64,000 nt of DNA from Enoplolaimus lenunculus (GCA_030248215.1 JASANG010000971.1:33551-97550); one strand, 5' to 3'; numbered from the stretch's first letter, positions 35,560 through 48,639 are shown. Notes: generated from the letters alone by a model not told the origin. Numbers and translations are program-made.

Positions 35560-38500
35560 TTATCCACGAGCAGAATCAGATGTGTTATTCTTATTGGAAT
35601 CCGATATGCACAGCCAATCGTTATCCAAAGTTTCTTTCCATAACGATATCTAAAATGAAAACAGAGCACCAGAATAATTTACACAACACAACCGCTTATA
35701 TCTTAAATGTTTTTTAATCTTTCGACTAACTCTATAACCTAGGCCAATATTCACAGGTGTAGCACCCATCATAATATAGTGAGCTTCGAAGTGATATGTT
35801 TTTGTTAATTTTTTCCGGGTACTGTGCAGAATTTAACATCTGCAGCTATGGTACGTAAGTGCTTAAATTGTTTTGAGGGTTAGTTATTAGTAATTTAAGA
35901 TTGTGATAAGGGTTCATGTAACTTTTAAGGAGTGTACCAATTTCCAGTGGCACTGCAATACAGCAGGCTTATGTTTTAAAGTTTTTCTTGCTCTAAGACT
36001 TATGCTTATGTTAGAATAATGTTAGGCCCCTAAAAGTAACATTGCCTATGTTTCGTGTCAAAATCTAACATCGACAGCAGGTGATCACCCCAAGTCACCG
36101 TATAACAAGTGTGGTGTCCCATAAAGTAATACTGGCCGTGATAAGGATGACTAATTTTTTAACTATGAAACTAATGCTATAAGAATTGAGCTGTGAAAAT
36201 AACCGACTAAACGAAAGACCCATTTTAACTATTGGGGACAGTCCGCAGGATGATAGGGGAACAGTAAGTTGCGTACACGCCCCTATGATTAATACGGGTC
36301 AAATGAAATATTTACCTTATTATCACCGCCAGATACAGCAAGCATTGTCCCACAAACTGACCAACTAACGTGCCAAACAACATCATCGAATTCGTGCATA
36401 ATTAGAGAAGTCCACGTACCGATATCAAGATCTGCACATTTCCAAATAATAACTCGTTGATCCTAGAAATAAACCATCTTTTAAAACGCTTTATGAAATG
36501 GTTACGTGGCAAAAGTTTTTTAACAGTGACACTAGACATTTTGGTGGGCGAACTTTCCACAAATTGACCGCTACTAAGATGTAAGTCCCAAATCGGCAGC
36601 CAATTAAGCTGTTTGAAAAGTATTATCGAATAGAACAGTAAGCCAATCGTTGGGCAAATATTAACAAAAGACTTGAACCCGGTCTATGTTCTCCAAAAGA
36701 AACATAATGCTGTTCAAAAAAACTACAAATAACATAAACGCTGCCAAACTTGTACAAGCTAACGTCAACTGGACAGAAAAAGATCTTTCAGTAGCAGTGC
36801 TTGCAACGCAAGTAAACTAAAAAGCACACCTTCGTAAGCAACAAACCAACGATAAGTTCCGCAATTCTTTGCAGAAAACTTAGTACTTATTTGCATTCCT
36901 GCCACAAATAGTCTCCCTCCATGCATAAGGAGTGAATTGATGACATACCTGAGGGTTAGACATAGGTTAAACACAGGTTGATATTAAACAACTGAAAAAA
37001 TAAAATTGTTTTATCAACAACTTCCTTACAGCAGAACACGACGCAATTATGCTATTTGGCAGTCCAAGGCATGGAGCCCATGCAACGTCGCGTACCCAAT
37101 CTCGATGTCCTTCCAGTTTATGTTCCTCCACCCACTGACCATTGTCTTCTCTTAAATGACTGATTAAAATCTGTATTGAAAAATCCGGGTCATGTAAATT
37201 ACTGACGCCTCTGCTAAATACTGAAGGGTCCCTCTGTTAAATACTGAAGCTTTTTTGCTACAGCGTCCGGGATACTGAAACTTTTTTAGCTTATGTGAAT
37301 TACACTACCTCATCAAAAATTACGAAGTCTGCGCATGATATTGTGGACGTTGAATTAAGCTTAGTATGATGGTGAGGTTATGCTCTACCTTCGACTTAAT
37401 CTTACTGGATATGACCCTATAATTAACATGGGCCAGCAATCCACATTTTGCTATGGAGATTTTTCTGTCGGAACTATGCGCTAAACTAATAATATTATGT
37501 TCCAGAGTGCAAGTTATTTATGTTTCTATGTTAATTTTCATGCCATAAGCTGCTGAGAACTGACATGAGAACACTTTAGTACAGATGTGCAATATTTCAA
37601 AATAAACACCCGGACCCAGATTTTTCTAGAAGAAATCCCGGACACGGAAGTTTTGTCACATCAAATTTTTTAACGAAATACATGAATTTATATCTCCATC
37701 TGTATTCCAGCACCTCATTGTAGCAGGTTCTTGCACCTTTAATTAACAGTTAGCCCCAGGTAATCTTTGACTCAGATTAAAGTTATTAAACTAACTCTAT
37801 TAAAATGTCGAATTGATAACTAGAAATGAGACCATGTTAAATTTCTGCATCCCAACCGTTCGTAATCGGAACAAGTACAGAAAAGCTTGTTGATCTAACT
37901 TTTTCCTTCCTCTTGGATATAATTGCTGGCAGATGCGATATGAACTGCTCGCGGTTAGTGTGACCGTACCTGCGACTGCAGCCGAGGTTTCTACTTTTAA
38001 ATTTTTTAAAATTTTACAAACGCGATTGTAACAGCTATTTCAGCAACGATTATGATCGCGCCTCTGAACACGACTAGTCGCGAGCAAAGAAAATTCAACC
38101 CCGAATATAAAACCGCGACTGCAGGCGCAACCGTGATTACTGCGCATTTAAACCTGTCTATGACTGTACTCACCTCCAAATTTTAACCAAATTATCGCAG
38201 CCGCCTGTAACAATTCGCACCGCTTCGTGTGTTGGTTTAATATTCAGATCAAGAAGTGATCCGGGTACACTTGATGGGCACCAACTAACTGAATTAACTC
38301 CAATCTGAAACAAAAAGCAGCAGTTTAGCACAAAAGAAACGACATTGGAATTTCGAACATTATCTGAAATTTAAGTCTGAATTTTCCTGTTTCCTAGACC
38401 TCAGTTATTGTTCGCTAACCACGTCATTTAACACGTAGCACCCACTGAAGGCTGCGTTGGAATAGAAAATTATTACAATGAAAGTAGAAGACTCAGCAAT

Positions 38501-41500
38501 TCTAAGAAGACTATTTTACGCAATTACGTTCACAATAAGTAATTGCGTTAGAACAATAAATTGTGTTTGCTTGCTGAACCCATTGCTACATCAAAAGCAA
38601 CCTACTTAATTTTGAAACAATAATATATTTGCGTAAGCCTCCTTAAATTGCGTTGTGTTGGTTTCACTTTGTACATTTTGAACCATTAGTTGGTATTTTC
38701 CGAAGAGTACGGTCTAAATTTTTTATGTTCACAGATGCGTTTCAATTATTCTTTATTTGTAGAACCGATGTAATCCAACTGACAGTTGAAACAAATAAAT
38801 TTTGTAAACTACCTATGAGCGTATTAAAAAATTGTTATTTCGATATCAGCGTTTTTGCAATACGTCAATTTTGTTAACAAACAACTGTTTTGAAGACTTT
38901 TCGCAAAACTTGATGATGAAATAACTTAAAATTCACTTAAGCCGTCTTTTGGAAGTTTTCTAAAAATTCCAACAATAAGTAATTCGGTGATGAAACTTAG
39001 TTGAAATTCCGGTTCCTGTTTCGGGCAAAATTTAGGTTCTAAGCGGATTTGAACTACTTTGTAATCGGAATTACAAATTCTGTGACTATACGGATAATTT
39101 TGTATTGGTCGTCGTTCTCGTCGCCTGCTCGATGGTTCGACCGCTACTCGCCTCACAGCGAGTACAAAGAACGAGAACTCAACTCTGGATGGTTATCACC
39201 GTTATGCTCCATAATTTTGTATTAACAAATCGGAATCGGAACAGCAAATTTATACAAGAATTGTAATCGGAATCGGAACTAGAAAGTTTGTGACTGTACG
39301 GATAATTTGTATTGACAAATACAATGTTGATTTAGGGTGTCTGTTAGCAGGCAACAATTTTCAAAAAGGTAGTATGAAGAACTTGGCGATGATTTTTGTT
39401 TCTATAACACTAAACTACAATCATCTCAGGGTGGCGCTATACTTTTGATGACGTCCAGCGCCGCCCGTTACCGTCCAGCGCCGTAGCACCGGATTGCACC
39501 CCACGACAAGTTTAACACTACCCTTATAACGAACGATGATTACAAAGCACAAACCATAACACATGCAACACCTACTACGCACAGAACATACATTATGTGC
39601 GTTTGGAACTTTTTTCGACTCCCATGTGCCGTCACCTGAAAAAAAATGTTAATACTGACTTCAAAGCTAAAAATTCAACAAAGCATAGAAAACGGCTGCT
39701 TGATACCAATGGTTTACACGAAAACTGAGCAGCGCAAGAGGCAGTCATACGGTATCTAATTATCTATTAGAGTTGACCCGGTGCCCGAAATTTTTCTAAA
39801 ACCATTGAATATATTTGCATGGACCCGGCCGTGTTGCAAGTATCATTAGCATCTACATATTGCACACATTAATTTGGTTAAGCACTATATGCTACTCAAC
39901 ATCTATTCGTGTAAGAGCACAGATAATGAACAGTGATGTTCTACTAACAATTAAAATAAATCAGAATCGGTACGTACTACGTACAAGCATTTCAAAAATG
40001 TACCTCAGGATACATAGCTCTTTTGCGTAATCATACAAAATTTTGTCAATTCTGCACTTATAAACGTCTAAATTTAAATTTTCAGGCTACAAATTTCGAA
40101 ACCGTAAACAAATGACGTTGATATTCATTATATCACCCATATATTGCGAAGTAAACTAACCCGGGGAATACAATATCGAAATCGATCCGTCTGAACTAGC
40201 GGCAGCAAAACGGAGACCATAATCAGGAGGAGCAAACGCCACCGAATTCACTAAAAGGCTAAACTTTATAGCTTTTCGAGTCCGAGGGCGACAGGACATG
40301 CGGTTCTGGTTCAATATTTAGTAAAACGGATATCCGTATCCGGCTCCAGTATTATGTATAAACCTATCAAATACCAGATCAAGCCTTCATATATACTTAA
40401 AATCTTGTTGAGTTTGCATTACTGGCAAGCCAAGAAACTCATATTTTTGTGCGACGCAAACACTTTGATAGTGAACAAATTTGGATGCTATATTCGGCTG
40501 TTGTACCGTTGTTACCTATAGTCAATGTAAATGTTTTACAATAAAAACCCGCTAGCCAGTTTAGTACTTGGTTATCAACCATTCTGTGAAAACATTAAAT
40601 AAATATATACTATATTTAACGCTGCTCAAATATCCAATATCTAAATCCACCTGACGCATCATGATTGCAATATTCGTACAACTTTGCCCATTTTCCGCCT
40701 GACTCTTTCCATACGATAACTTTGCGATCATACGAGCATGACGCGAGCAAACTGCCAAACATCGGATGAGACCACGTCACTTGCCAAACCGGGCCTTCGT
40801 GTCTAAAACATTGGCTGAGTTTCTGAAATCTTACTAAGTATTTACTTAAGTTATCTTAAGTAATTACTTAAGTCGCCGAATTACTTAAATACTTAAATTT
40901 CGAGCAAAAACAAATAAACGCCAAGTGTCAGCCATTGTCATAACAAGAAAGTAATAGTTTTGCTTTATATTGACGAGGGACCAATAATCTACAATTTCAA
41001 TTTATCCAAGGTTAGTATGCCTGAATGGTAAATTTGTAATCTATAAAATTTAGCCAGCGACATAAGTATGTATTTATTTAACTTAAGTACGCTCTTAAAA
41101 ACGACAAAATGGTTATGTAATTATTTAACACTTACTTAAGTACTAAGTCGTGGAAACCTAGCTATTATAGATTTAAAAACAGTTAATACTATATATACGT
41201 ACATAAGTCTAAATTCACATTTATTATAATCGAGAACACTGATAACGAAAATTAAAAACAGATAATTCTGAACAAGCTAGAATGTTTGCCCTTAAAGTAT
41301 TTCTTGATCTTACCCAATTAAATCTGCAACGTGCATCTGTTGACCATCGGGACGAACTTCAAACAATTTTATTGTTCTATCGCTAGAACACGTTGCTAAT
41401 TTTGTGCCGTAGAAATCCATTTGAGCATCGTGCTATATACAACAAATATGCGTCGGTCGAATAGACATGAGATAAACCCTAATATCTGACGGTAATAAAC

Positions 41501-44500
41501 CGTCGCCCAATAGTCACAGAAATCTAACTTTCGTTCCCAATAAAGACAGAAAAGTAATATTTGCATATTCTTAATCAGATTGAGCGAAGCGTTTTATGTT
41601 TTGTACTCTGGGGTCGAAAGGTTGATGCCCGTCTGTCCGTCCGAAAAGAATCAGGAACGGCCTAACCGATTTTGCAAAAACTTTTTTTGTTTGAAAGTCA
41701 ATTATCCTGGGGTGTTAACCTCGCATTGGGGGTTTAAAATTTTAAGCCGTTTATTAGCTACAGGCTAATTTGCATAATTAATTAAGCCTAAATTAGAACT
41801 TTCTATATTATTTCACTAATTATTACAGTTAGAAGCAACCTAATTTCAGCATTAAAGGGTTTTTGGGTGCGAGTAATTTGAATAAATTGTTGACAAACCT
41901 CCAAAACCGATAATTGAATAGTTAGCTAATAGCTAATTTTTATATTAGCTTAATTGAACATAATTAAACAGATAGCTAATTGCTAATTTCCATATTTGTT
42001 TAATTCACAAGACAAAATTAGGACTTATTAAATTAGTTCAATAATAATTTGGGTTTACTGAAGGTTTTTGGGTGCGAGGAATCTGAATAAATTGTTCACA
42101 AAGCTCCAAAACCGATTAATGAATAGTTATACGTAATTTGCATATTAGCTTAACTGCTTACGTGTGTTTGAGCTTCGCTCAATACATGTATGTCCCACTA
42201 TGACTGGTGTTAAGAGTTTTAAGTCTTCCCTCGGCAATAAGGATAAACTCAAAGTACCTGATTTTGCAAAAAATTTTTGTATATTCGTGAGCAAATCGAC
42301 CCGGGGATTCCAAAAATATATAATTTGACTACATTACTAGACAAAATTATATTCTCTGATTTTATGTCTCCTGCCAAAAGAGCACCAAATTTTTCTAGCT
42401 TCTTTCGTAGAACGCAAAATACTGCCATATTTTCAGAAAAGCACAGAATATAGGGACTTATGTCGCGTTATTTGCAAACGTTTTTATACTTACGAACGGC
42501 AAAAACTTGTAGGTTGTACAGCCATGTAAATTTCGATAACATTGCTTAAAAATAGTGGTTTTGGTATTTTCGCCCTTAACTATCCATATATACCTTGAAA
42601 ATTGTTGCCTGCTAACAGACACCCTAGATCAACATTGTATTTGCCAATACAAATTAACCGGTTATGCCGGCAAATATGCAAGCGTGCTGTTTTGGAGTCA
42701 ATGTAACCTGAGTAGAGTTGTATTGGAGTTGTACCGGAGTTCATGAGTTTAGGAGTTAAGCGAAAATCGAAAAGAAGTCACCGGAGCTGTTGGAGTATTA
42801 CTGGAGCTGTTTTATTGGAGTTGGGTTTAGTGTTTGGAGTTTAGTTGGAACCTTTCGGAGTTTAATATTAGCCTTAGTTAATTCTTGCGTTAATAATTAC
42901 TGGCATATTTACTTTGTTGTTTAGAAATGTGTTACAATCGACTGCGTCATATCAGAGCACAGGAGGTTCCTGCAAGCCGCATCGTATTACGGTTATGTAC
43001 ACACACCTAATACCTTGCAAATTGGACAAAACCCATTAGCATAAAATTTCAAATTGTATTCCGCGACTTACTATCATATCACGATGAGCTGTGTCTACCT
43101 TCGCAATCAAGGAAACCTGCAATACTACGTAACGCATAAAAATACAAAAATTCAGAACAATGAACAAGGAGATCGCAAAAACTCTTCGATGATGAGATTT
43201 AAACATTTCGGTAGCTTACAACTTATAATTATCCGTCTGACTACTTCTATGTAGTTGTATCACTACACATTCAAAATGCCAGAAAAGCTTTAAGGCACAT
43301 TTAGTGCGCCAACGCCCTATTAACATCAATATACACTTAAAATGAAGCAATCTAAATTAACAATTGTCAGTCCAGATAGTAACCGGGATTTCAAAGTTGC
43401 ACCACTTAGCTCACCTCACCAACTACTTTTGTTCGTCCACTATATATTTGTCGACCGTAAGCTGCCTGCTAGCGCACAAACAATGAATTGCACTATATTG
43501 CATGTGCACATAGATGACTGTAAAAGCATGTGAGACATGCTTGTCCGTTATGCGCACATGCAATATGGTGTAGTGCACTGTATGTATGCTAGGTGGCAGT
43601 ATACGGTCTACACACATAGTCGACGAAAAATGCAGTTGGAAACGCATTCTACGGGGCGCAGTTGTAACAGTGTCTGCCTGACACGAAAAAGATCGGTAGT
43701 TCAAACCACAAGTAACCAGCTTTTCCAGCTGCTTTGTTAAAAGGTCTGAAGTCCCGGTTCCCACCTAGATTGTCATGGGGGCCACGCCGTGAGCGCAACG
43801 GTAAACCGTCGCACTATGAACACGATATACAGTCGAAAATAGAATGGACGATCAAGGGACGACATTGTTGAAAATAAGGGCATGTAAAGCAATGTGAGAC
43901 ATTCTTGTCCGTTATGTACACAAGCAATATAGTGCAGTGCACTGTATGTATGCTGGGTGGTGTGGGTATACGCGGTGCAGCTTGTGTCGGTGCAGATTGT
44001 GTACTGTTAAGACATATACATACTCGTGCCCATATAGCACTAAAGGAAATTGACTCGCGAGCGAGAGGTCCGAGTTTCGATTCCCGACGTAGCCATATGT
44101 TACGGAGAAATTTAGGGGGAAAACCATGTTCACAGTACTTCGACGAAAGGGGTCGTCCTGACCGTGCAGTTCTAACATGGAAGTCCCACCGAGACTGGCG
44201 CTGTAAAGAGCAGGCCAATGGACACGGGAATGTTTGGATTCGCGGTCCGGGGCGACCGCCTAACGAAGGGGAAATCTGGGTATACGATGTGCAGCTTGTC
44301 TTTGTGCAGAGTGTGTTATGTTAAGACACATACATACTCCTGCCCATATAACACTAAAGGAAATTATGATATCGGCCGCGTAGTGTAATGGGTAGCGCGC
44401 TTGACTCGCGAGCGAGAGGTCCAAGGTTCGATTGCCGGCGTGACCATATGTTTCGGAGAAATTTAGGGGGGAAATCATGTATATTCACAGTACTTCATGG

Positions 44501-44920
44501 AAAGGGGTCGTCCCGACCGTGCAGTTCTGACAGGTGGCAGCATACGGTCGACATATATAGTCGACGAATAATGCAGTTGAAGAAGCAGGCTACGTCGCGC
44601 AGTGGCAACATAGTCTGCCTGACACGCAAAAAATCGCTAGTTCGAAACTACCCGTAACCCGCTTTTCCAGCTTGTGAGTTGAAAGTCGTTAGTCCCGGTT
44701 CCTACCTAGACTGACAGACAAGCATGTCTCACTTGCTTACAGTATTCTATGAAATATTGTCTGGTTTCAGGCAGTGGGACCATCACAATGTCGAGTACTC
44801 CCATTGGCTATGCATCTAATAATCCTACAGCAGGTAGTTCACATATGCCGGTTTTTGAAATAACATAATTTAAACTTAACAGACACGTGGAAAAAGAAAC
44901 ATGTAACTTTAACTTACCAT
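35560..44920 (-). CDS. SEC13: SEC13, WD40 protein of COPII and nuclear pore, ten exons, intact
   Basis: Seven-bladed (six plus an inserted blade) WD40 protein. It pairs with SEC31 in the outer COPII coat and with NUP145C/NUP96 in the nuclear pore Y-complex, and is also a GATOR2 subunit. Exons in gene order: 44918-44920 (ATG only), 43072-43116, 41314-41432, 40651-40802, 40161-40250, 39592-39635, 38174-38304, 37030-37159, 36316-36462, 35560-35649. The phases fit and the total is 951 nt, 316 aa (human 322). Family matches: VDTAHRDMI / [110 protein letters not shown]. The first exon holds only the start codon, directly before GTAAGT. Exons 1-7 lie inside the left palindrome arm and exons 8-10 outside it. 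Introns 1 and 3 carry SINE-like and MITE-like repeats. Confidence 0.95.
40820..41160. mobile_element. ACTTAAGT-rich short element in SEC13 intron 3
   Basis: ACTTAAGTAATTACTTAAGT-type palindromic repeats cluster at about 40820-40900 and again at 41080-41155, mirror-related around a plain centre. This is the arrangement of a short inverted-repeat element. No coding content. The counterpart in the right arm is 60571-60911. Confidence 0.5.
41577..42190 (+). mobile_element. ATTGAGCGAAGC repeat family, copy 2 (left arm)
   Basis: ATTGAGCGAAGC at the left is mirrored by GCTTCGCTCAAT at the right. The interior aligns with the inverse of 31531-32160 (GGCCTAACCGATTTTGCAAA, GGGGTGTTAACCTCG, AGAAGCAACCTAATTTCAGC). 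It has an extra internally repeated AATTAGCTAATT-rich segment. It sits in SEC13 intron 2, upstream of exon 3. Confidence 0.65.
42711..42860 (+). repeat. GGAGTT-type simple repeat (left arm)
   Basis: Irregular GGAGTT, GGAGCTGTT and GGAGTTG units recur for about 150 bases in SEC13 intron 2. The mirrored copy is at 58870-59019. Confidence 0.65.
43420..44740 (+). repeat. Cluster of tRNA-derived SINE-like repeats in SEC13 intron 1 (left arm)
   Basis: Several related blocks follow each other, each with part of: TGCAATATAGTGCA, CTAGGTGGCAGTATACGGTC, GTCGACGAAAAATGCAGTTG, a tRNA-like CTGCCTGACACG segment with a GTTCGAAACT-type B-box, and TTTCTCCG/GGGGTCGTCC tails. At least two tRNA-like heads of different type are present (the Ala-like one is listed separately). 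One block also occurs at 11915-12195. Whole-unit boundaries could not be fixed because copies overlap or truncate each other. Confidence 0.6.
44374..44445 (+). repeat. tRNA-Ala-like SINE head (left arm)
   Basis: 72 bases from GGCCGCG to TGACC fold roughly as a tRNA. The A-box TAGTGTAATGG fits TRGYNNARNGG exactly. The seven-base anticodon loop CTCGCGA would give anticodon CGC (Ala), and GGTTCGATTGCC is a near B-box. Acceptor pairs match at six of seven, but the T-stem is poor. Downstream sequence continues into the SINE body, so I call a SINE promoter head and not a functional tRNA gene. Confidence 0.6.
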
Positions 44921-45507
44921 TTTTATCACTAGCTACGAAATTATTCTTGTGCAAAACCGATCAACAAATGCATTACTTCGGATAGTCTTCAAAATGAGTT
45001 TCCGACCTTTATGATGGATTTTATTCCGCGATAATTTTGTCCGGAAAAATTTGTAAAAATGTATTTGAAAACATAAAAATTCGAATTTTAAGGTAGCAAA
45101 TTCCTCCACTGGACTCTCAAAATGTCTTTGTCGAAAAATTATACAAATTATACACCATTGACGCCGGTTACGGAGCTAAGACGAATATTGTGAAATGTTT
45201 CACAATCAGACGTCTGCCTAACGAGTCAGTGATATATAATTTGTCCAACATATAGAAAAGATTTTTGGTCCTAGGGGGCTGAACTTACCTTAAAAACAAA
45301 CATTTCTTTGATCTGACTGCTGCATAGATATACTTTTAGAATTTTCTTCGTATTTGTTTGATTTAACAGTTGCAGGGGTGAAAAAAGTTACTTTTGAACA
45401 TAACTGATTAAAATTCATGTAACAAAGGTAATCGCAGCATACTTACAAGTGTTCGAATATCACGTGACTCTATCATGCGGTGTTCACGTTAAAACCGAAA
45501 CAGCTAA

Positions 45508-46152
45508 TGCGGGGTTCACGTTATAACCGGGGCAGGCGGGACACGGTTTGTCCCATGTTGATTCGACGTCAACGTTAAAATTCGAGCACTCATATCGGGT
45601 GAACAGACAAAGCTCGAATGCCATATGACATTAGCTTACAAACCACTGCTCTCAAACGAAGAATGTGTAAAGGGACGGTATGTCACGTGATAGTGTGGGA
45701 CATTTATGCGAATATCATATGATATTCCAAAATTTCAACGAATATCATATGATATTCAGCGGGACAATGTATCTTTGGGTACTAATAAATGAATAAAAAG
45801 TTGGACAGCAGCGGCACAAATGTGCTTTAGACACAAAATCGCTTAAAACCACAGCTTCATAATTCAAAAATTCAAATTTCAAATTCTAGTATCATGTGAT
45901 ATTCAACAGGACAATTTGGGTATGTTACCTCAACTATGCAGACATTAGAAAATATATCATATGATATTCGCAGACAATACCTCGAATATCATATGATATT
46001 GAAGGACAAAAGGTGACCTACACATGATATTAGAACACAAATACAAATTTTTGAATACAATATGGGGTCTACAAGCAAACAAAATATGGCCCAATAGTCT
46101 AATAGGGACAAAACGTATCCCAAACTGCCCCGGTTATAACGTGAACCCCACA
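45508..46152. mobile_element. TGCGGGG MITE, copy 1 (left arm)
   Basis: The left end TGCGGGGTTCACGTTATAAC is mirrored at the right by GTTATAACGTGAACCCCACA, one mismatch. Subterminal GGACACGGTTTGTCCC and at least four interior copies of the palindrome AATATCATATGATATT (about 45712, 45742, 45951 and 45981) are visible. It shares order and sequence with copy 2 (49563-50236). No transposase is encoded. Confidence 0.85.
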
Positions 46153-46186
46153 TTAAGACACGTTTTGTCCCTATTAGACTATTGGG
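46090..46186. repeat. Perfect 27-base inverted repeat at MITE end (left arm)
   Basis: 46090-46116 and 46160-46186 are exact reverse complements (starting CCCAATAGTCTAATAGGG), separated by 43 bases that contain the right terminus of MITE copy 1. It could form a stable hairpin. The mirrored copy is at 55544-55640. Confidence 0.85.
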
Positions 46187-46377
46187 TAAATTATCACGGA
46201 CACATCCATTTTTAACCGTAAAACCTTTGAAATGAATCAAGTAGGTTATTGGTTACACACACGCTTGTTTCGCTCGCTGTGGTCGAGGATTAGGGCTATC
46301 GTGTGGCGATATTCTCGTCATCTTACGATTATTGCCATTATTTTGCTTTGTTGCCAGTGTCATTGTTATTACCAGGG

Positions 46378-47389
46378 TTGTTGGCCGGAAAAAATTACCG
46401 GAAAATGGTTTTTTCCCATTTTTTCCATTTTTTCCGAGAGGGGTGGAAAAAAATGGAAAAAATGAAAAAATATTAAAGCGATTCTTAAATATAATTTGAA
46501 AATACCTAAATATAATATAAAATAACGTTTTTAGACGACATGTAACTAATTTTCTATGCAATACATTAACAGTGACCGTGTGTATGTCCACCAGGACACA
46601 TTATATGTCCGAAAAGAGCAAAAATTGCAGCATTTGAATATATAAATAGATTTCGAAATATAAGCTTCACCATGTCAGATGCAATGTAATGTCAGTCCCA
46701 CGTCATCGATGGTTTGGGTTGCACACGAATTGTCCGTCGTTTATTTTTTCTCTGGACAGAATAGATATCGCATAACTCTGAGCGGACACGATTTTTGCTG
46801 GCTACCACGTCCGTGCACAGTTTTCGTTTTCTACGAAATGTCCACATATAGTTTTCGTTTTGAAAAAATGTCCGCATACCAAAAGTAAGAGCTATATTAA
46901 AAATTTCCCGCCAAAATTTGAATTTTCCTACCAAGGTTTAAATTTATCGCCAAAATTTGAATTATCCCGGAAAATTTGAATTACCCGCCAAAATTTGAAT
47001 TTTCCCGCCGTAATTTGGAATTACCGCCAAAATTTGAATTTCTGTCAAGATTTAAATTTTTCAGCAAAAATATGAGTATTGCCATTAAATCTTAAATTTA
47101 CCGCCAAAATTTGAATTTTATGCCAAAATTTGAATTTTCTCGCCAAAAACACAGTATAAACAACACGCATTTACTGACAGGTTTTTCTTCTTTCGAAAAT
47201 GCCAAATATCTTATATTTGTGTCCGAACGTCTTTTATTTAGATGTCCGGACATAGTTTCTTAGATATCATTGGCGTCCAGTACTAGCCTTGCTTTTACCG
47301 TATGATTTGACACAAGAATACGCCTAGCTTAAACCTCGCTTTGCTCGCGAGATTGCAGCAATTGAGAGGCTTTGATGTCAAAAACCCAA
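46378..47389 (-). repeat. ~1 kb dispersed repeat with interior minisatellite (left arm)
   Basis: Ends match 14380-14886: CAGGGTTGTTGGCCGGAAAA at the left and a segment with GCAATTGAGAGGCTTTGATG at the right. CAGGGTTG is of hAT-terminus type, but no inverted partner was found. The interior has the TTTTTTCC/GGAAAAAA hairpin (46410-46470) and the AATTTGAATTTTC minisatellite. Confidence 0.55.
46900..47150 (+). repeat. AATTTGAATTTTC(C)CGCCAAA minisatellite (left arm)
   Basis: About ten imperfect units of CCGCCAAAATTTGAATTTTC, roughly 18-24 bases each, in one orientation. The mirror copy in the right arm is at 54580-54830. Confidence 0.8.
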
Positions 47390-48639
47390 GTGTTTTGGGA
47401 TTAAATATATACTTACAATAAACAAGTGTGACTTCTTTAGCTCGCTCCACTCATGAGTTTCTGATGTTCTGATAACCTCCTACGATTATTCCACGCCAAA
47501 ACTTAAATTTTCGAAAATTCGAATTTTAAGGTCCCAAACTCCTCCATTTGACTCAAAATTATTTGTCGAAAAATTTTACAAATTATATAAAATTTGACAC
47601 AAGTTATGTAGCTAAGACGAATATAACGTTTCTTAATCAGACGTCTGGCTAACAAGTCAGCGATATATAATTTGTCCAACTTATCAAAAAAATTTTTTTG
47701 TGTCCCAAGGGGCTGAACTTGTGGCGTTAAACATAATTTTTCAAAACTCCAGGGTTGGGCTTGCAATGATAATGGTATGTCATCAGAAGCTCAAATATGC
47801 AGAAAGTTTCAAAATGCAAGCATTTTTGGGTAAACGCCTGTGAAAACCACCTATGTTGACTTAAACGTACATATGCATGTGACAGGGTTCCAGCAAAACT
47901 CCGATTCCGACTGAGAGCTATAGCGATTTCGGGAATTCCTATTTTTCGGTGATGAGTTTTTATTGAGATATTGATTACATGCTAATAAAGAAAGGTTGTA
48001 TTTTAGCTATGCCGGCTGATAAAAATTGGTTTGTTGATGCGCTACACTAGAATTCTTTTGCCCGTGACCTCAATACGTGGTGAATTACGGCTAACTCTGA
48101 AAGTTGGCGGCACTTCATTAATATCAGAAGCTGGGCTCAAACTGTCGTTTTTGGACATGTAAACCATAATGCAAACTAGCATATGGCTTTAGAAAGAAAC
48201 ACACAGAACTTTAATAGTCACTAAAACTTAAATTCCGATTCCGATTCCAGTTCCGACAATATGTAGTTGATGTGTAGGCTGGTTAAACTTTCTAACGGCA
48301 ACCGCTTCAGTTTTAAAAAAATGGACTGCGTGGTCGCGTTTTTACTTTTAGCTGCGTGTTTACTGATTTTTTAGAGCGGACCCTAACCCAATTCTATTCT
48401 TACTGTGTATTATCTGTGCAACTAGAAACTTGGCCGGATACTTATTTGTGTGTCGTATACCGATAAACGATCCAATAAACCAAAAAAATCGTGGTAATCA
48501 ATTTCTTTTCGCTGAAAAGCTGGTGCTAAAAATATTTAGCTGTGACAAATTTGGAGGTCCCACCGAGACTACCCAATTTTTATCTGGGTAGTGAATTTGA
48601 ATCCCCACTTTTCGAGCCTGAGTGCTACCCATTACGCTG

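Larger units (their letters stand above)
44921..48600. other. Upstream flank of left-arm SEC13
   Basis: No gene is recognised. It contains the 645-bp TGCGGGG MITE (45508-46152), a perfect 27-base inverted repeat around its right end (46090-46186), a ~1 kb repeat (46378-47389) with an AATTTGAATTTTC minisatellite, and plain AT-rich DNA. The SEC13 promoter must lie here, but no element of it could be identified. Confidence 0.5.

Noticed and set aside
44374-44445. Functional tRNA-Ala gene
   Set aside because: The T-stem does not pair well, the B-box is imperfect, no terminator is clear, and the sequence continues into a dispersed SINE body.
44788-44840. Exon-like segment beginning ATGTCGAGTACTCCC after TTTCAG and before GTAGTT
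   Set aside because: It lies inside SEC13 intron 1 on the opposite strand. No further exon or protein family could be recognised, so the splice-like borders may be chance.
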